Positions 13,801 to 26,681 of a stretch of 64,000 nt of DNA are shown piece after piece. Numbering within the stretch: position 1 is the first letter of the stretch; each line of letters starts with the position of its first letter. A program made the position numbers and the translations under genes. Origin of the DNA: Anadara kagoshimensis (Eukaryota > Mollusca > Bivalvia > Arcoida > Arcidae); NCBI GenBank assembly GCA_021292105.1, contig CM037866.1:5912163-5976162 (forward strand), read 5' to 3'. The notes beneath the pieces are model-generated. The model was given only the letters and a program-made list of their open reading frames with translations, had not been told where the DNA came from and ran no database searches.

Positions 13801-16800
13801 TTACATGTAATTCTTGTTATATTACAGACCACATTATTGAACAAGAGACTAATGAATATAAAAATTCCAGACTTTATTTCAAGAAGACAAAGAGGTGTTG
13901 ATGAGCATACACATTGGAAAGGTAAAATTTATGCAGCTGAAATGTATTTCATTCACCACTTTCCACTATGTATCCATTAGTTAGTATTTATTTATAATAC
14001 ACACAAAACTGTATAAAAGGCAATTGTGGTAAAATGAATATGTGCTCTTGGTGTGTTTGAAATGCAAAAAAAAAAAATAAATAAAAAAAAATAACTCGCT
14101 TCTGAACATGTTGAAAACTGTAACTTGCCTAATAAATAACACATAGACATTTGAGGCAACTGATAATGTAGGATAAACTTCCAGCACAAAATTGAAAAGG
14201 GCCTAAAAAATAAAGACCAAATTTAACTACTGAGGAAATTTTAGAATGTTAAGAATTAGTTGAGCTTATCTCTGGTTTGATTGGAGATGTTACTGCGAGA
14301 TCCAACTGTTGTTACTTTTTTCACCTGATTTATAAGACCCTTAAAGTTAAGATATAAAATACATGAAGAAAGATAATAATGTATAACCATGACATTCTGT
14401 ATATCTAGACTTGCTTATGCGACCTTATTTATTTCAGCTTCGGAATTCAGGGAATGGTTGCTTCATTTTCAGTTCCAGTATTACAAGGAGTCTTAAAATC
14501 ATATCCTTTTGTGCATTATCTTCTTTTGGTGACAGCAATGTCAATTTTGACCAAAGAAGAAATTACACTGGAAGAAATTGATGATGCCGAACAAATGCTA
14601 CTGGATTTTTGCAAATGTTATTCTAGTATATATGGTAAGTTTAACAATTTATAATTTCAGTATATTACATGTTTTTTGGAAAGAGTAGTAAACGTAGATT
14701 GTATTTGAATGATATTAGTTTTTTTTAGCCCATTTAGTATTGTACAACTTCACATAATAGCGTGCAACTTCACGACCAATGCTAACAGAAGATAAAGTAA
14801 AATTAAACTTACAGGTGTTATATATAAAAGTTAATGAAACATGATGATATCTCATTAAACAAAACCCTGCATTTAATGTATATTTAAAGTGAACCATATT
14901 CTAATCTGACAAAACATCCAAGTAAGATACCATGTCTTGATAATGTATTTGTACTTTCAATGTTTTTACTTTTTATTACAGGTATGACTGCACAATCCAT
15001 GAATCTGCATCTTCTTCGACATCTTGCCAATTTTTTACAAGACTTTATGGACCATTGTTTTGTTTCTCCTTATTCGGATTTGAATCGATGAATTCATTTT
15101 TGAAAAAAATGGTTCATGGGACTAGACACATTAACAGTCAGGTAATATACTGTACTCAAATACTCAAAACTTGTATTCCACTTCATTTACATGATGATAT
15201 CTCATGAAACAAAAACCTTGCTTTCATGTTATTAATTAATGTATATTTAAAATAAACCATACTAATCTGTATATACATGTACCCGATGCCATGTTGGTGT
15301 CTTTTTTGCCAATCATAGTTGAATGAAGACATATCAGTTTATTGACAGACTAATCACGGTGACATTTTTTTTTCTGTTTCTTTGTCCTGAATTTCCTTCA
15401 TGTCTGGAGCACCACCGACAAAGTAACTTGTATCAAATATTCAACATAAATCATAGTCTAGAAATTTACTATCAGTCTGTATTTTAAACAAATACATATA
15501 TTATAAGTTATAAAATTTGAAGTGGAAAGACAGTCCAAGAAAAAAAATCCAACCACTACAGAATTTTTTCACATTTTTCTCAGTTTGTGACGTTTAGCCA
15601 TAAGGGTTGTTTTGTCTCGGACTGGCTCAAATAATGTATAGGATAAGAATAGAAAAGAAAAAAAAAAAAACAAATTTAAAAAAAATGCCACAAAGACCAG
15701 AATTTTAATCAAGTCAATCCATGTTCAGTGCATGCTGTGTCATTTTTTGTAAAATGCTTATTTTAACCATTATTTTAACCATTCATTCTGGGACCCAACT
15801 TATAGATGGGTTTGACCCCAATCTTTATTTCATACTTTCCGGGACTCGGACACACTTTGTGTCTTCATTATTCCCAATCTTTATTAACAACCATTCTACA
15901 TTATTACACACACACACAAGACAATATTTTCATTGTACATGTATTAATAATTTTCTATTGGTGGAGGGTACATATTACTCAAATGGGGGGGGGGGATTTG
16001 AATGAAGTCCAGCATGGGAACTATGTGCTACATGCATGTAAATCCTTGGGTATCTTATTCAACTATTTTAGCTAACAATTACCTTAAACCTTATTGCATC
16101 AATAACTCTGCATGGTCAGAGTTTCAGAAACCATTAGCCAAGGAAGTAATACAAAGTACAAACACACCATTTGGAAAACATACCTAAAATCCAGGTTGAG
16201 TTCATCCATGTTGTGACTATTCCATATATTTGGCGTTATATCCCTTTTCAAAAAAATCTGATTTAAATTTTGCTGCCGGCGGGGGCATTAATGTCTGTAA
16301 TTCATGTCTTACAGGCACATCTAGTTTTAATTTGATTTTTCATTTTATTTTATACGTGTATATATGTCTTGTTATTTAGGTCGGTTTTGCAGTTATAATG
16401 TCGAAGAAATTGCCAAGCTTTATAAAACAGTTGTCCAACATCACAGTGGATCAAAATATAAAGCGTCTGACACTTCGCCTTGGTTCCAAATTTTTGACGT
16501 AAGTGTTATATTACACATTTTATTGCCATGGTAATGGGGAAAGATGAAGATCTGTTTATCCAAAACTGTTCAATATTAATGTAAACCTGTGTATAGATAC
16601 ATCTAGGCGAGTAGACCAGACTCCAGGCAAAAGTAGGTCACTGTGAACTGAATATCATGCTTCCTTCACTTTTTGGTTCAATTTTACTGAATTGTCTCCC
16701 CAAGTACACGTACTTGGAGAAAATGTACCCTTATTTACATGAGTAGGTCAGCCTCCTGGCAAAAGTAGGTCACTGTGACCTACTTTTCATGCGTCATTGA

Positions 16801-17493
16801 CTTTGGTTCAATTTGCACCAAGTTGTTTGTCACTGTTTGGTCAGAGAAAATGCATCTTTGAGATGAGAGAATCTCGGGCAAGTATTTCGTGAGGCGAACT
16901 TGGTAACTGTTGATTACCCTATGTTTTAATATAAAAGATTCTTATAAGATACATTTTTATTTTTATATTAGAGAGGATGAATTACATACAGACAAAATGA
17001 CAACTCCACTGGGAAAAGCAAAGAAATTGATGATTGGTAATGAAAATTTTGAGCTGCTGTCACCAGAAATGAAAAAAGAAAATTTATCATCATTTATGAG
17101 AATTCAAAAAGGAAACTCAGTATTTTATGGAAATGAGTACAACAGGCAAAGACACGGAATTCCAACACTGTTGTATATAATGATGGTATAAGGGAGATTT
17201 ACGGTACCATTACCAGTTTCATAAATGTGGGAAGCAGGATGTTTGCTGTAATGCAAAATTATGAAACATTGCCTTTTACTGTTGGAATTACAGTCAGCAG
17301 TGCAATTGAAAATTCAAATTTGAAAGATTACCTATGGAAAAAATTGTGTCCACATATGGTACAAGTAATAAAAAAATGTACTGATAAACACCTTGTACCT
17401 GTGGAAAACTTGAAAAGGAAGTGTTTATTGTTGGATGCAAACAAAAACACTATATACATCAGCAAGCCACCAAATCTGGTTGAACATGGTTGA
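7853..17493 (+). CDS. CACTA/EnSpm-type transposase gene, copy 1 (four frameshifts)
   Basis: Same ten-exon gene as the copy at 27049-36703. Exons: 7853-8690, 9765-9929, 10937-11021, 11740-12114, 12903-13073, 13828-13921, 14438-14634, 14982-15141, 16380-16498 and 16972-17493. Compared with copy 2 it has a missing T in exon 4 (near 11754), a missing T in exon 7 (near 14467), two extra T in exon 8 (near 15033) and a missing A in exon 10 (near 17140). Each shifts the frame away from the conserved protein, so as written this copy cannot make full-length transposase. Exons 1-3, 5, 6 and 9 agree with copy 2. Three of the four differences lie in or beside short A/T runs and could be consensus errors, so real inactivation is not proven. 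Confidence 0.85.
9954..10231. mobile_element. Short inverted-repeat element (MITE) in transposase intron 2, copy 1
   Basis: The ends are imperfect inverted repeats starting CACAGGAAAAGTT and extending over roughly 30-60 bases with mismatches. A TA dinucleotide flanks each end (9952-9953 and 10232-10233), as in Tc1/mariner-type insertion. At 278 bp it has no coding capacity. The same insertion is in copy 2 at 29152-29429, so it predates the duplication. Confidence 0.75.
12250..12775. repeat. Dispersed repeat ending in an AGGCCCAATTGGGCCT hairpin
   Basis: It opens near 'ggcatggtgtggcgttcgtc', contains two 'ctccacctg(a/t)catccaagat' sub-units, and closes with the perfect 16-bp palindrome AGGCCCAATTGGGCCT followed by 'cttgttt'. 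The same kind of end closes the next repeat (13230-13716). It lies in transposase intron 4. The copy 2 counterpart is about 31450-31976. Confidence 0.55.
13230..13716. repeat. Dispersed repeat 'cccctgccatgaaatggtcg'
   Basis: The head resembles the 2289 element, and the tail is 'caggccctttgggcctcttg', an imperfect hairpin shared with 12250-12775. Two internal units repeat 'ttggttagactttgc' about 130 bp apart. It lies in transposase intron 5. The copy 2 counterpart is about 32431-32916. Confidence 0.55.
15142..16379. other. Transposase intron 8, copy 1
   Basis: Non-coding stretch with a 'cacacacacacaca' run near 15908, a G run near 15985-15996 and the end of a dispersed repeat ('ggcgggggcattaatgtctg') at about 16270-16325. 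I see nothing else. The copy 2 counterpart is 34350-35588. Confidence 0.5.
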
Positions 17494-17840
17494 AAAGAAA
17501 AATCTCACTACAGAATCTATTAATTTCTATTTCATTATTTGATACCCAAACTTGGTCATGTTACCTTTTTAGTGACAGTTGCTGCCAGGGGCATATGTTA
17601 TTGTTTTCACAAACACATTTTGTTTTTAAATCTTTTATAACAAGAGTTCAAAATAAATACATGTTTACTTTACATCAAGGGTAACACCTCAGCTGACATT
17701 GTTTTTCTTGAGGTGACAATATGTACTGTCAGATAACAGTTTGGTATGATTACAGTTATCTCCCTTATATTCCATATTACATGTATATCATCATTGAGTA
17801 GATAATCTATTTTCTTGTGTTTTTTTTTTTGTGCTTGCAG

Positions 17841-17949
17841 AAACTGTACTTGCCAAAATTATGTTGTTCAAAATTTTGAAATTTCTCAAAACAGGTTTGT
17901 TTCCGCAAGCAAAGCACTCATTAGCTGGAACAAGATCCAAATGCTTTAG
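17841..17949 (+). other. Possible alternative last exon of the transposase gene, copy 1
   Basis: A long T-rich tract followed by 'gtgcttgcag' makes a strong splice-acceptor context ending at 17840. Downstream is a short open frame with a CTC motif ending in TAG at 17947-17949. The same arrangement is conserved at 37052-37160. It could be an alternative 3' exon. No donor choice or transcript supports it, so confidence is low. Confidence 0.25.
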
Positions 17950-18332
17950 GAACGTTGGGTTAACTTGTATTCATAATGATTGGGCTTAACATTTATTTCT
18001 TTCAAATTTTGGCTCCTAATGTCACCGATTAGGAATTTATTTTCAAAATATGTGCATATACGGCCAAATTCAGCAGGTAATTTTTGTTGCGTGATTTACA
18101 ATTATGCAGTTAATGATATATATATATACTATTGAGAAGTCGAAAATAGTATTCTGTTTCATTTCAAAAGGTCTTTATAAAAGGAGCAGCAACAGTGGTG
18201 AAAATGCGCAGGAGGGATAGATTAAATATGAAAGTATTGAAATTTAACAGTAGCAAATTTGTTAAAATATCTTGAGTAAATAAATATCTTATATTGGAAT
18301 TAATTTGGTACGTATTGGATATTTAAAACCAT

Positions 18333-18660
18333 GATTCCAGTGGAATGTCACTGAAATATTGCTCATTGAAATTAATTACTGCATGCTTATGAATTTGTAT
18401 GATTCCAGTGGAACACCACTGGATTATTGCTCACTGGAATTTCTCTGGAAGTTAAGTCATTGATTCCACTGGAATTCCACTGGAATATTATTCACTGGAA
18501 TTTCTCTGGAATTTTGAACCATAATTCCAGTGGGATTCCACTTGAGCACTTACAGTACCACTGGTATACCAGTGGAATTTAAAATTCCATTGAATTCCAG
18601 TGGAATTCCAATGGATTCCAGAGGTATTCCACTGGAATTCCAATGCTATTTTCACTGGGG
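18333..18660. repeat. Array of palindromic TTCCAGTGGAA motifs at the copy 1 right end
   Basis: About 330 bp in which TTCCAGTGGAA and its reverse complement TTCCACTGGAA recur many times, with degenerate forms. A larger unit starting 'gattcc' repeats at 18333, 18401, 18462 and 18523, a spacing of 61-68 bp. The array ends exactly where homology between the copies ends. Short sites repeated in both orientations near an end resemble the subterminal transposase-binding repeats of CACTA elements; that link is inference. Confidence 0.8.
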
Positions 18661-18692
18661 TAGGCACTTTGGTTTTAATGAGGCCACTGATG

Positions 18693-19599
18693 CTACAACC
18701 GGCAATTTTTGTGATGGAGAAGACATACTGCATGTAGACCCAGATGGAGAAGACATACTACATGCAGTACCAAATAGTGTTCCTGGCAATGCTGGTTGGT
18801 TAAGTTTTCTACAAAACAAAAGAAATAAATACGTACATGTATATGAACTTAAAAAAAACCTATTCTAAAGACATTTTTTCTATGAAATATTTCGATCCTC
18901 AAAGTGAATATCATTCTGAATGTTTTACATGCACAAATATATCTGTAATATCATGATGACTTTGTCATGAATCCACCTTCTTAAGATTAAGACTGGTATC
19001 AGCAGTTATAAAATATAGCTTGCTATAGCATCATGTTTCATTTCAAAGTTAATATGTATCTATCACATACATGACATATGGTTAAAACACTTTTTCATAT
19101 TTCTACAATTTTTACTGTTTTAATATATACCTTGTATGCTTTCTTGACACAAGTCTTGCAGGCAAGGAAGGCATCTACCATGCTTGTAAGGGTTTCTATC
19201 TAGCAATAAAATCCATTTAAATTGGTTTTTCAATATGACAAATTGGTTCATGTGATTATATATTAATAATATGCACTTGTCTTGCCACTTACACATACAT
19301 GTGTATTTAATAGGGATTTCTTGATATGAGCCAGTAAATATTAATTCATCCTATTATTCCAATGATAATCTGTCATATGTTAACATAAACACTGATAATA
19401 CTGATGAAATTGTAAATCTGAATGAAACTAGAATTAGTGTCATCCATTGGATGATTGATCAATACCCCCGCCCCCTTCCCCTCCCTTTAGTTGCACACCT
19501 TTAATATGTGGCAATAAGGGTGCAAGAAAGGTTTAGTAAAAATCTGTCTCATAATCTCTAAGAGTAGTGCAATCAAACACAGCATCCAATCTGCTGATG

Positions 19600-19632
<33 letters not shown>

Positions 19633-22600
19633 TTTGGTGTAATCTTTCCCCTTCTGTAAGGCGATAGTACATTACAAACTCAACATTTCATTTATGTTGA
19701 TGACAGAGGATGCACGCTTTATCATGACATAATTAAGCCTCACAATGACTTTGCCAGGTGAGCTAAAAATGATGAAATCTGACAACTAAAATATATTGTG
19801 AAATTTCTATAGCAAGAAATTTTGTGTAAAGTAAAAGAGAAATTAACAACAAAAAAGTCCAAAACTTACTTTGTTTTCAACTCGAAATAAAACATTTTTT
19901 TACTTCTTGGTCTCTTGTCATCATTTTTTCTTTAGATTTTGTGTTTCAAGCACTTTGCTAGACTTTTCCTAGGGAGGTGTGATGACGTTCCTCAGCAAGC
20001 TCTCTGTTCTTTTTTCTTGTCTGCTGCAGCCACTTTTTTAGCCTAAAAACATACACATAATTTTACACATGTTAACATGTTTAAAATTAAGTATTAAATA
20101 AATTATCTGAGCCATCGAACTCACATCCTAGAAAGCGTGAATTCTACTACCAGACATTGTGAAATTTGTTGATGATTTACACACATTCGGTCAGGTAAAA
20201 CATTATTAGCCAGATGAATTTTACACAACATTATTTGCTCATGTGAATTTAATGTGAATTGAGCTTATGTTTTCGGACACTGCCAATTTTTTTCCTGGCC
20301 ATAATTTTGAAGTGCTTCTAATTCATCGACAGGCAGAGTGAGTGAATTATTGTTTTAAGCTGCATCAGCAATATTTCAGCTATTCACGGCCGGACCAGGC
20401 AGAAAATATTATTAAAAAACAGTCCAGAGACTTGTGCGTTTATAACATCGTAATCACCAAGGCGTTTTGTATCATTTCAATGTTGTATAGTCTTAATTTA
20501 AGCGTCTCGATATAACAAAGTTTAGCGACTAAATTGTCAAGGGAAAAGAGAAATGACCTTGAAAGTATCGATGCGGCATCGGCAAGGAAAAAAAAAAAAA
20601 AAAAAAAGCCAGCGGATATTTTCAATAAAATTTTTTCAGTTGGCAAAATTTTTTAATGGTCGGTGGCGCAAGGGGAAACAAAGTATATTTTTATTTTGGC
20701 CTAAACTTGTTTGTTTATCTGTCACAAGAATAAATCATACTGATGATACCAATGTGCAATACCAAAAGGTTCATCACAGTCACAAGAGCAATTTTCAAAT
20801 CCAGGTCACATAATTGTTATTGTCCAGCCTCTATATGACTTAAGAAGGAGCAATGGAGCACACTACCATGGTGCACACAGAACTTGGTAAAAGTTTGTAG
20901 TTGACTTCACCAAAACTGGTCTCACCAGATAAAGTGTATATTAAAGTTTTCAAGGTAAGTAATAACTGTTAGTAAATTATCATGAACTTCTGTTTATTTT
21001 TGCGAAATACACCCCTGTTTATTTTGTGTGAAATACTGGTTGTAGAATTTTATTTTTTTTTAACTGGTTGTAGAAGACCTATTTCAATCTGATTATTTTT
21101 TTCCCAGAGCTGTTGGTTTTCTAGCCAAATTTCGCCCAATGTTTATATCAATCTGTTTACTGAAATATTTTCGATATTCTATAAATATTTAAATGAAAAA
21201 AATATTAATTACGAGGAATTCATATTGGGACAAAGTTATTGCAAACCTGAATTATGTATATTTTCGTTACTGTGTCTGCATGTATTGTCAATATTGTGCA
21301 ATAGCAAATAAAGATCGGGAACAAACAAAGGCATCAATTAATGCCCTTGTCCCAGAATGAGAGTAATAAAGATTGGGATTACACCTAGCAAATTGTTAGG
21401 TCCCGAGCATGGAAGGCTTGATGCTGTAATGTTAATATACTTATTTTAATTGGTTTTTATGCCCCGGCCATGAAATGATCGGGGGCATATAGATTTACCC
21501 TTGTCTGTCCGTCATTTTGACGTTTTCCGAGGTTTTTCGTTATGGTTTAAGCTATATCGCTCTGATATTTGGAATGTGGCTTTTGTTATAAAGAGTTTTA
21601 CAGATCAAGTTTTAGTTTCACCCTTTTCACCCGTTGCGGTCATAATTGATGGAGTTATGGCCCTTTGATAAAATATTGTTTTCCGGGGTTTTTTTTTTCA
21701 TTATGCTTTGAGCTATTGCTCTGATATTTGGTATGTGGCTTTGTTGTGAAAAGTTACAGATCAAGTTTTAGTTCCATGCCCTGCGGCCATATTTGACAGA
21801 GTTATGCCCTTTGGATTAATATTGTTTTCCGGGGACTTTGAGAGTTATGGCGCTTTGATAAAATGTTGTTTTTCCAGGTACTTTGACTCCCAGCAGGGGC
21901 ATCAGTGTCTTACAACACATTCTATTTTTTTTTTCATACAACATGTACAAAGAATTAGTGCAAAACAATGGAAACCCATGTGATGCAAATTTTTTGTTTC
22001 ATACCACAATGGCAGAAAATGTGACATCATCTTACTTACCTCCTTAAGTTCTTACATGTCATGTACATGAATGTTCATTGGATGAATAGAGATCTTGCCC
22101 TGGGGTCATTTCCAGGCCAGGCACATTGGGAAATATAAAATGATTTTAAACTTGTTTCTCCCTAAACTATAGAATAACCATATATAATTTAAACATGATC
22201 GATGCATTCAAATCCACTTTTTGGCTTAAGGAAGTTTACTCTTGTGCTCCCTGAAGCTCGTTTAGTAAAATTCAAGTTTCCCAAGAACAGAATAAAAATA
22301 AATCAATGATTTCCGTGAATTTTTGCAACTATTTTTGAATACTGCCCATATGAATGAAAGGGATATGTACCTCATCGCTGATGTCACTTGCTTTCTTTTT
22401 CTTGGGCAATTCAGCAGCTGTCAAGGTTTTCCTTATCATTGATACTGGTGGTTTTCTTCTTTTTGGCTGGTGGATTTGCATCATTTGAGTTTGATTCAAT
22501 CTCTTTTCTCAACTGCTGTGTTGTCTGAAAGAAAGATTTAGTATCTCAATATTGCTGAAAAAGTTTGTTTTTCTCAACATTTTGATTTTGTCCTATATAG

Positions 22601-25600
22601 GTACCCCATTTCAGAACTGAATGTTATTTTGTATGCAGTCAAGAGGCCCCAGTGCTTCAGATTGTTTTTACAGATAGTGGGCCACAAGGGCCCACCAGGT
22701 CCAATAAGAAGGGGTCATTTTTTGTTATAGCGGGTCATGTTTTGCCACATAATTAAATGTTATGCCACGACCACGTGACTGAAAGTGAAAGTCGGCACTT
22801 GACATCTTCATATAATGCATCAAAAGCGATCTTGTCATCTGCTAATTTATATTTTGTTAACCTTTACAACTCTTTCACCTCGATGATTCATTTTATGTGC
22901 ATCTACTTCTCTGCGCTTTGTGTTGTTTTAAAAAATGTGAATAGAGTCGTCTGCATCTCATAGCCATGGTTGCCGCTAGCATATTAAATGAACGACAACG
23001 TCCGAGGTCATAACAAGATTTATTACGAGTTCTCCCCCTTTGAATATTAATGTTAATAACCGACGCATAGAGCGAAGAGAAGGGGCTTGTCGGGAGTCCT
23101 GTCTACATGCTGATTATGAGATAAACAAAGATGCTAGAGATTTTCCGATAGAAAACGAAAACAGAAAGTCAAATCGGAAAACCGCATGGAATCTAATATG
23201 TAGTTTTGGGAAGAAATTATTAACGATCAATTTGGCTAAGAAAAACCATGCGCCACGTGGACCCATTAGAAGAAAATGTTATGCGCCATTTTTTAAAATA
23301 ATGCGGGATTGGCGCGGGCGCACCAACAATCTGAAGCACTGAGAGGCTATGAATACATTGGTTCACGTTCAAATTAAGTGATGCGAATGTGACCCAGCCC
23401 CTTAAATGCTTACAAAATGACATTCAATTTTTATACAGTATTTACATTTTTTAAAATCTTTTTAGAAATAAAAAATACGTTGCTGGGTTGCCAATGTTAT
23501 GTAAATTCTCACAAATGTGTAAATTTTTTGTTGTTGGGTCAATTGAAAGAACAGCCAATTGTATAAAAATACAAAAACACAGATTAAGCATGAAGAAAAG
23601 AATTTTTATTAATATCATCATCAACATTTTCATTGTTCTAAAATTGGAATACATGTATTTCATTAATAACAAGAGATCCCAGAGGGATCTTGACGCCCAC
23701 CATCCATTGCTCTTTATTTGATCTATTAAAGAATGATCTTTTCTCTTATCACAAAGTTGCCTGCCACCGATATAGTTTTTCACATCGGCAAAAAAAATGT
23801 TATCACTACAAGGACCTAAGAGAAATCTGCATACAAAATCTCAGAAAGATCCTTCCAGTAGTTGCTGAGAAGTAGGGATCACAAACTTTGATTTCAATTT
23901 CAAAATGGCCACCTGGTGGCCATATTGTTTTTCTGATCGGACAAAAAAAAAAAAAAAAAAAAAAAAAGGTATGTTGCCAGTGTTCGAAATTAAGGCTGGT
24001 CCCATAGCCCGAAGCCAGTAACTTTTCTGCTGGACCAATAACATTTGCAAGTCTTCCCATATATACTAAAATAGGAATTATATATGGTTAGACTGAAACA
24101 CCAGAGTGACATTGCATTGCAGGCATTCCAGTTGTTACTGAATTTTTCAAGATGCTTATTTCAGAATGCTCGATAACTGTCAATTTCAACAATATTAATA
24201 AGTGGTTGTTGGATGATGATGATGATGATGCCCTTTAGTGGCCGGCAAACACTCAAAAAAAGAATTATCAAATAGAGTGATAAAAAAATTCGTTTTGGTT
24301 TTGTTCCGTCTGCCATTCTTGATTTTAGTGACGTTTTCAATTTCACGATGTCATGTAATGTCAAAAGTCAGCGTGTGGGACAATGTATTCATCAAGCATT
24401 GCAAGCATCTTGTTTACCAAAGTTCAAGGGGCTACATTCGAAATGTAAATACATATGGTTGAAACTAGTGTCGGAGAAGGTAATGAGCATGTTTAGTTTG
24501 TCTGATGCTATTCATATATACAACCATAGACTTACCTTGTTATCTTCTGCTGATCTTTTGACAGAGATAGATTGTTTTCCCTCATCATTGTTTGTATCTC
24601 TCTTTGCTTGGAAAATATATAGAAATATTATTGTTATGATTAATTTGTATGGAAGCATTTTGAAATAAATAGATGGGTCAGTTCAGGAATGTGGAGGGAA
24701 CCAGAGTGCCAAGACCATCAACCTGTGACAATCAAGGTGCCATGGCCTGCAGCCATATTGAAAATCTTGCGGGGTCATTGCCCATTGGATATTATTTTGG
24801 TAGAAGACCAACCACCCAGGGAACATTTCTAGTAAGCAAGGTTCAAATTGGCCCAGTAGTTTCTAACAAGAATTAAAACTAGATTGTTTTTGTGAACAAA
24901 AACATATGTCTCCCCCTTGACAAAATCACAAATAAAAGTTATTGAAAAATAACATACAAGTATATGGAGTATGCATGTCTCAACTTATATGCTATGCAAG
25001 AGCTTCAAACAAATATGAAGACTTTCTTGTACATGGAAAGCTGCTAGCAAGCTGCTGACTCAGGGTTATGTTAAGTCCAAATTTGCAATTTTTATTAAAC
25101 ATTATTACAGATGGATGCACAAAGGCAAGCCTCGCTATGCCACAAGCTCACATGGCCTTTGACCAGGTCAGCTAAAAATAGCAAAAAGTGCAAAGTTTAG
25201 AAAGTTCCAACAAAAATACGTTTATTATAACCCCAAATAAATATATTTTCTTTATATTTTATTATTAAGACAGGTAAATCTGCCCAATGGTTCTGGAAAA
25301 GTTGTTTAATAAGTGAAAAGTTTACAGACGGACGATGGACAAAAACAGTATCGCGGTATCACATGAGCCTTGCGCTCAGGTGAGCTAATTATACTTACAA
25401 TGAAGCACTGAAGACTCAAAAGTAAATTTCAGTTTCTCCTTTTTCTTTCTTTCCAAAAACCCTCTGTCATCTAAATATACATATATAACGTATTTATTTA
25501 AACCATAAACATACATATACATTTGTAAGATCCTCTGTTAAAATAATAAATTTTTTTCTAAATAAGGTAATACAGTAGTCCCTCCTCTTAATGAGGCCAC

Positions 25601-26681
25601 GGGCCACGAAATTATGCAGTAAAATTTCGCAATTTGCGATGTGACTTTATCCAGTCATTGCAATTTTTTGCGATATAGATTTCCAGGTTGTTTCCCTGGT
25701 GGTTCAGTGGTAGAGCGTTCGCCTCAAGAGCGGAAGGTCGTGGGTTCGAACCCCGGCCGGGTCATACATAAAACTTTAAAATTTGAGATACTGCTTTCTC
25801 GCCTGGCGCTCGGTATAAAGAGGATAGAGTATCGACTGGTTCACCCGGTGCCAGGATAATGTGACCGGGGGAGTGGTGTGCTTGTCTGCGGCATATTGAC
25901 TCGGTGAACTAGTACCTTACCAAAAAGACGCCCTGACTGCGCGCTAGTACAAGGCAGACCATAAACACATTCGCACATCTCACGCATACACAACCTTGTT
26001 CTTAGATTAATCCTTAGAGGTTAATAAACTTGCTCTCATCGTGAATAGCTGAAAAATTGCTGATGCGACGTTAAACAACATTCCAACCAACCAACCCCTG
26101 ACCAAAGAACATATTGATCAAGATTTGCAAATCTGGTTCTTATTTGAAAGTGATCACACTGTTTGCCAATTTTATATTCATTTATATGCTAAAATAGACA
26201 TACAATATAACACTGCCAGACTGTTATCAATGACAAATAACAACTTGTCAAAACATCGATACAGTTGAATCAAAATCACTGGAACGTATCGCAAATACGC
26301 TGCATGTCCGCCATTTTGGCTGGGTGAAAAAAAAACCGGGCTGCAGTACAAAGACAACCTAGGCGTCAGTGCATATTAGAAAAACACCCCACTCCCAATA
26401 TCAACAAGTTTCTATGATATAAAAAAGAAGCGATTTACATAAAGATCTATTCTTTATTTATACTCACGGCTTATCTCGCTAATAACAGCGTCATATATCT
26501 TCCCTTTGAAATTTGCCTTGATATACTCCCCTTCTCGGTAATTTGAAACGTCTTTGCGTGGATATTTCACAGTTTCTAGATCAATCACATTTATGTACAG
26601 ATCCTCCCAATGAAGCAATCCATAACGTTTATCCATCTTTTTTGGTTTTTTGAGCAAAATGACGCAGTGGTCTACTTTCAT
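18693..26681 (-). CDS. Small lysine-rich protein gene, copy 2 (frame broken)
   Basis: Homologue of the gene at 1-7485. Exons: 26468-26681, 25399-25470, 24536-24606, 22371-22524, 19870-20042, 19131-19195 and 18693-18808. The first three exons match copy 1. The exon at 22371-22524 has one extra base and the exon at 19870-20042 has four indels totalling six extra bases, giving an early stop. The last two exons are visible only here. The 19131-19195 exon reads with clustered cysteines (CLPCLQDLC). The last has a good acceptor (pyrimidine-rich, ending TTTTGTAG) and in the phase-consistent frame stops at 18693. An alternative frame gives a more natural-looking Ser/Pro-rich tail with two 'CSMSSPS' repeats that runs into the duplication junction. 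Which tail is real cannot be settled here. Confidence 0.5.
21459..21926. repeat. Dispersed repeat 'tgccccggccatgaaatg', copy 2
   Basis: Counterpart of 2289-2742. Differences are mostly homopolymer length changes plus a local 'ttttcaccc' duplication. Confidence 0.6.
25690..26090 (+). mobile_element. tRNA-derived SINE, copy 2
   Basis: Counterpart of 6495-6895, apparently unchanged, so its insertion predates the duplication. Confidence 0.85.

Larger units (their letters stand above)
1..18660. repeat. Tandem segmental duplication, copy 1
   Basis: Bases 1-18660 align end to end with 19161-37872 in the same orientation. The offset drifts from 19160 at the left end to 19212 at the right through small indels. 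Identity is near perfect between about 3.3 and 11.6 kb, while the outer parts differ by scattered one- and two-base indels, mostly in homopolymers. The match stops at 18660, after 'ttttcactgggg', where the two copies continue into unrelated sequence. The window opens inside this copy, so its true left end is not visible. It contains one lysine-rich protein gene (minus) and one transposase gene (plus), with SINEs and inverted-repeat elements in the introns. Confidence 0.96.

Noticed and set aside
18530..18868. 112-codon plus-strand open frame with repeated GEDILH
   Set aside because: The opposite strand has a good acceptor at 18809-18810 and fits as an exon of the minus-strand gene. The plus frame also runs through the palindromic array and across the duplication junction.
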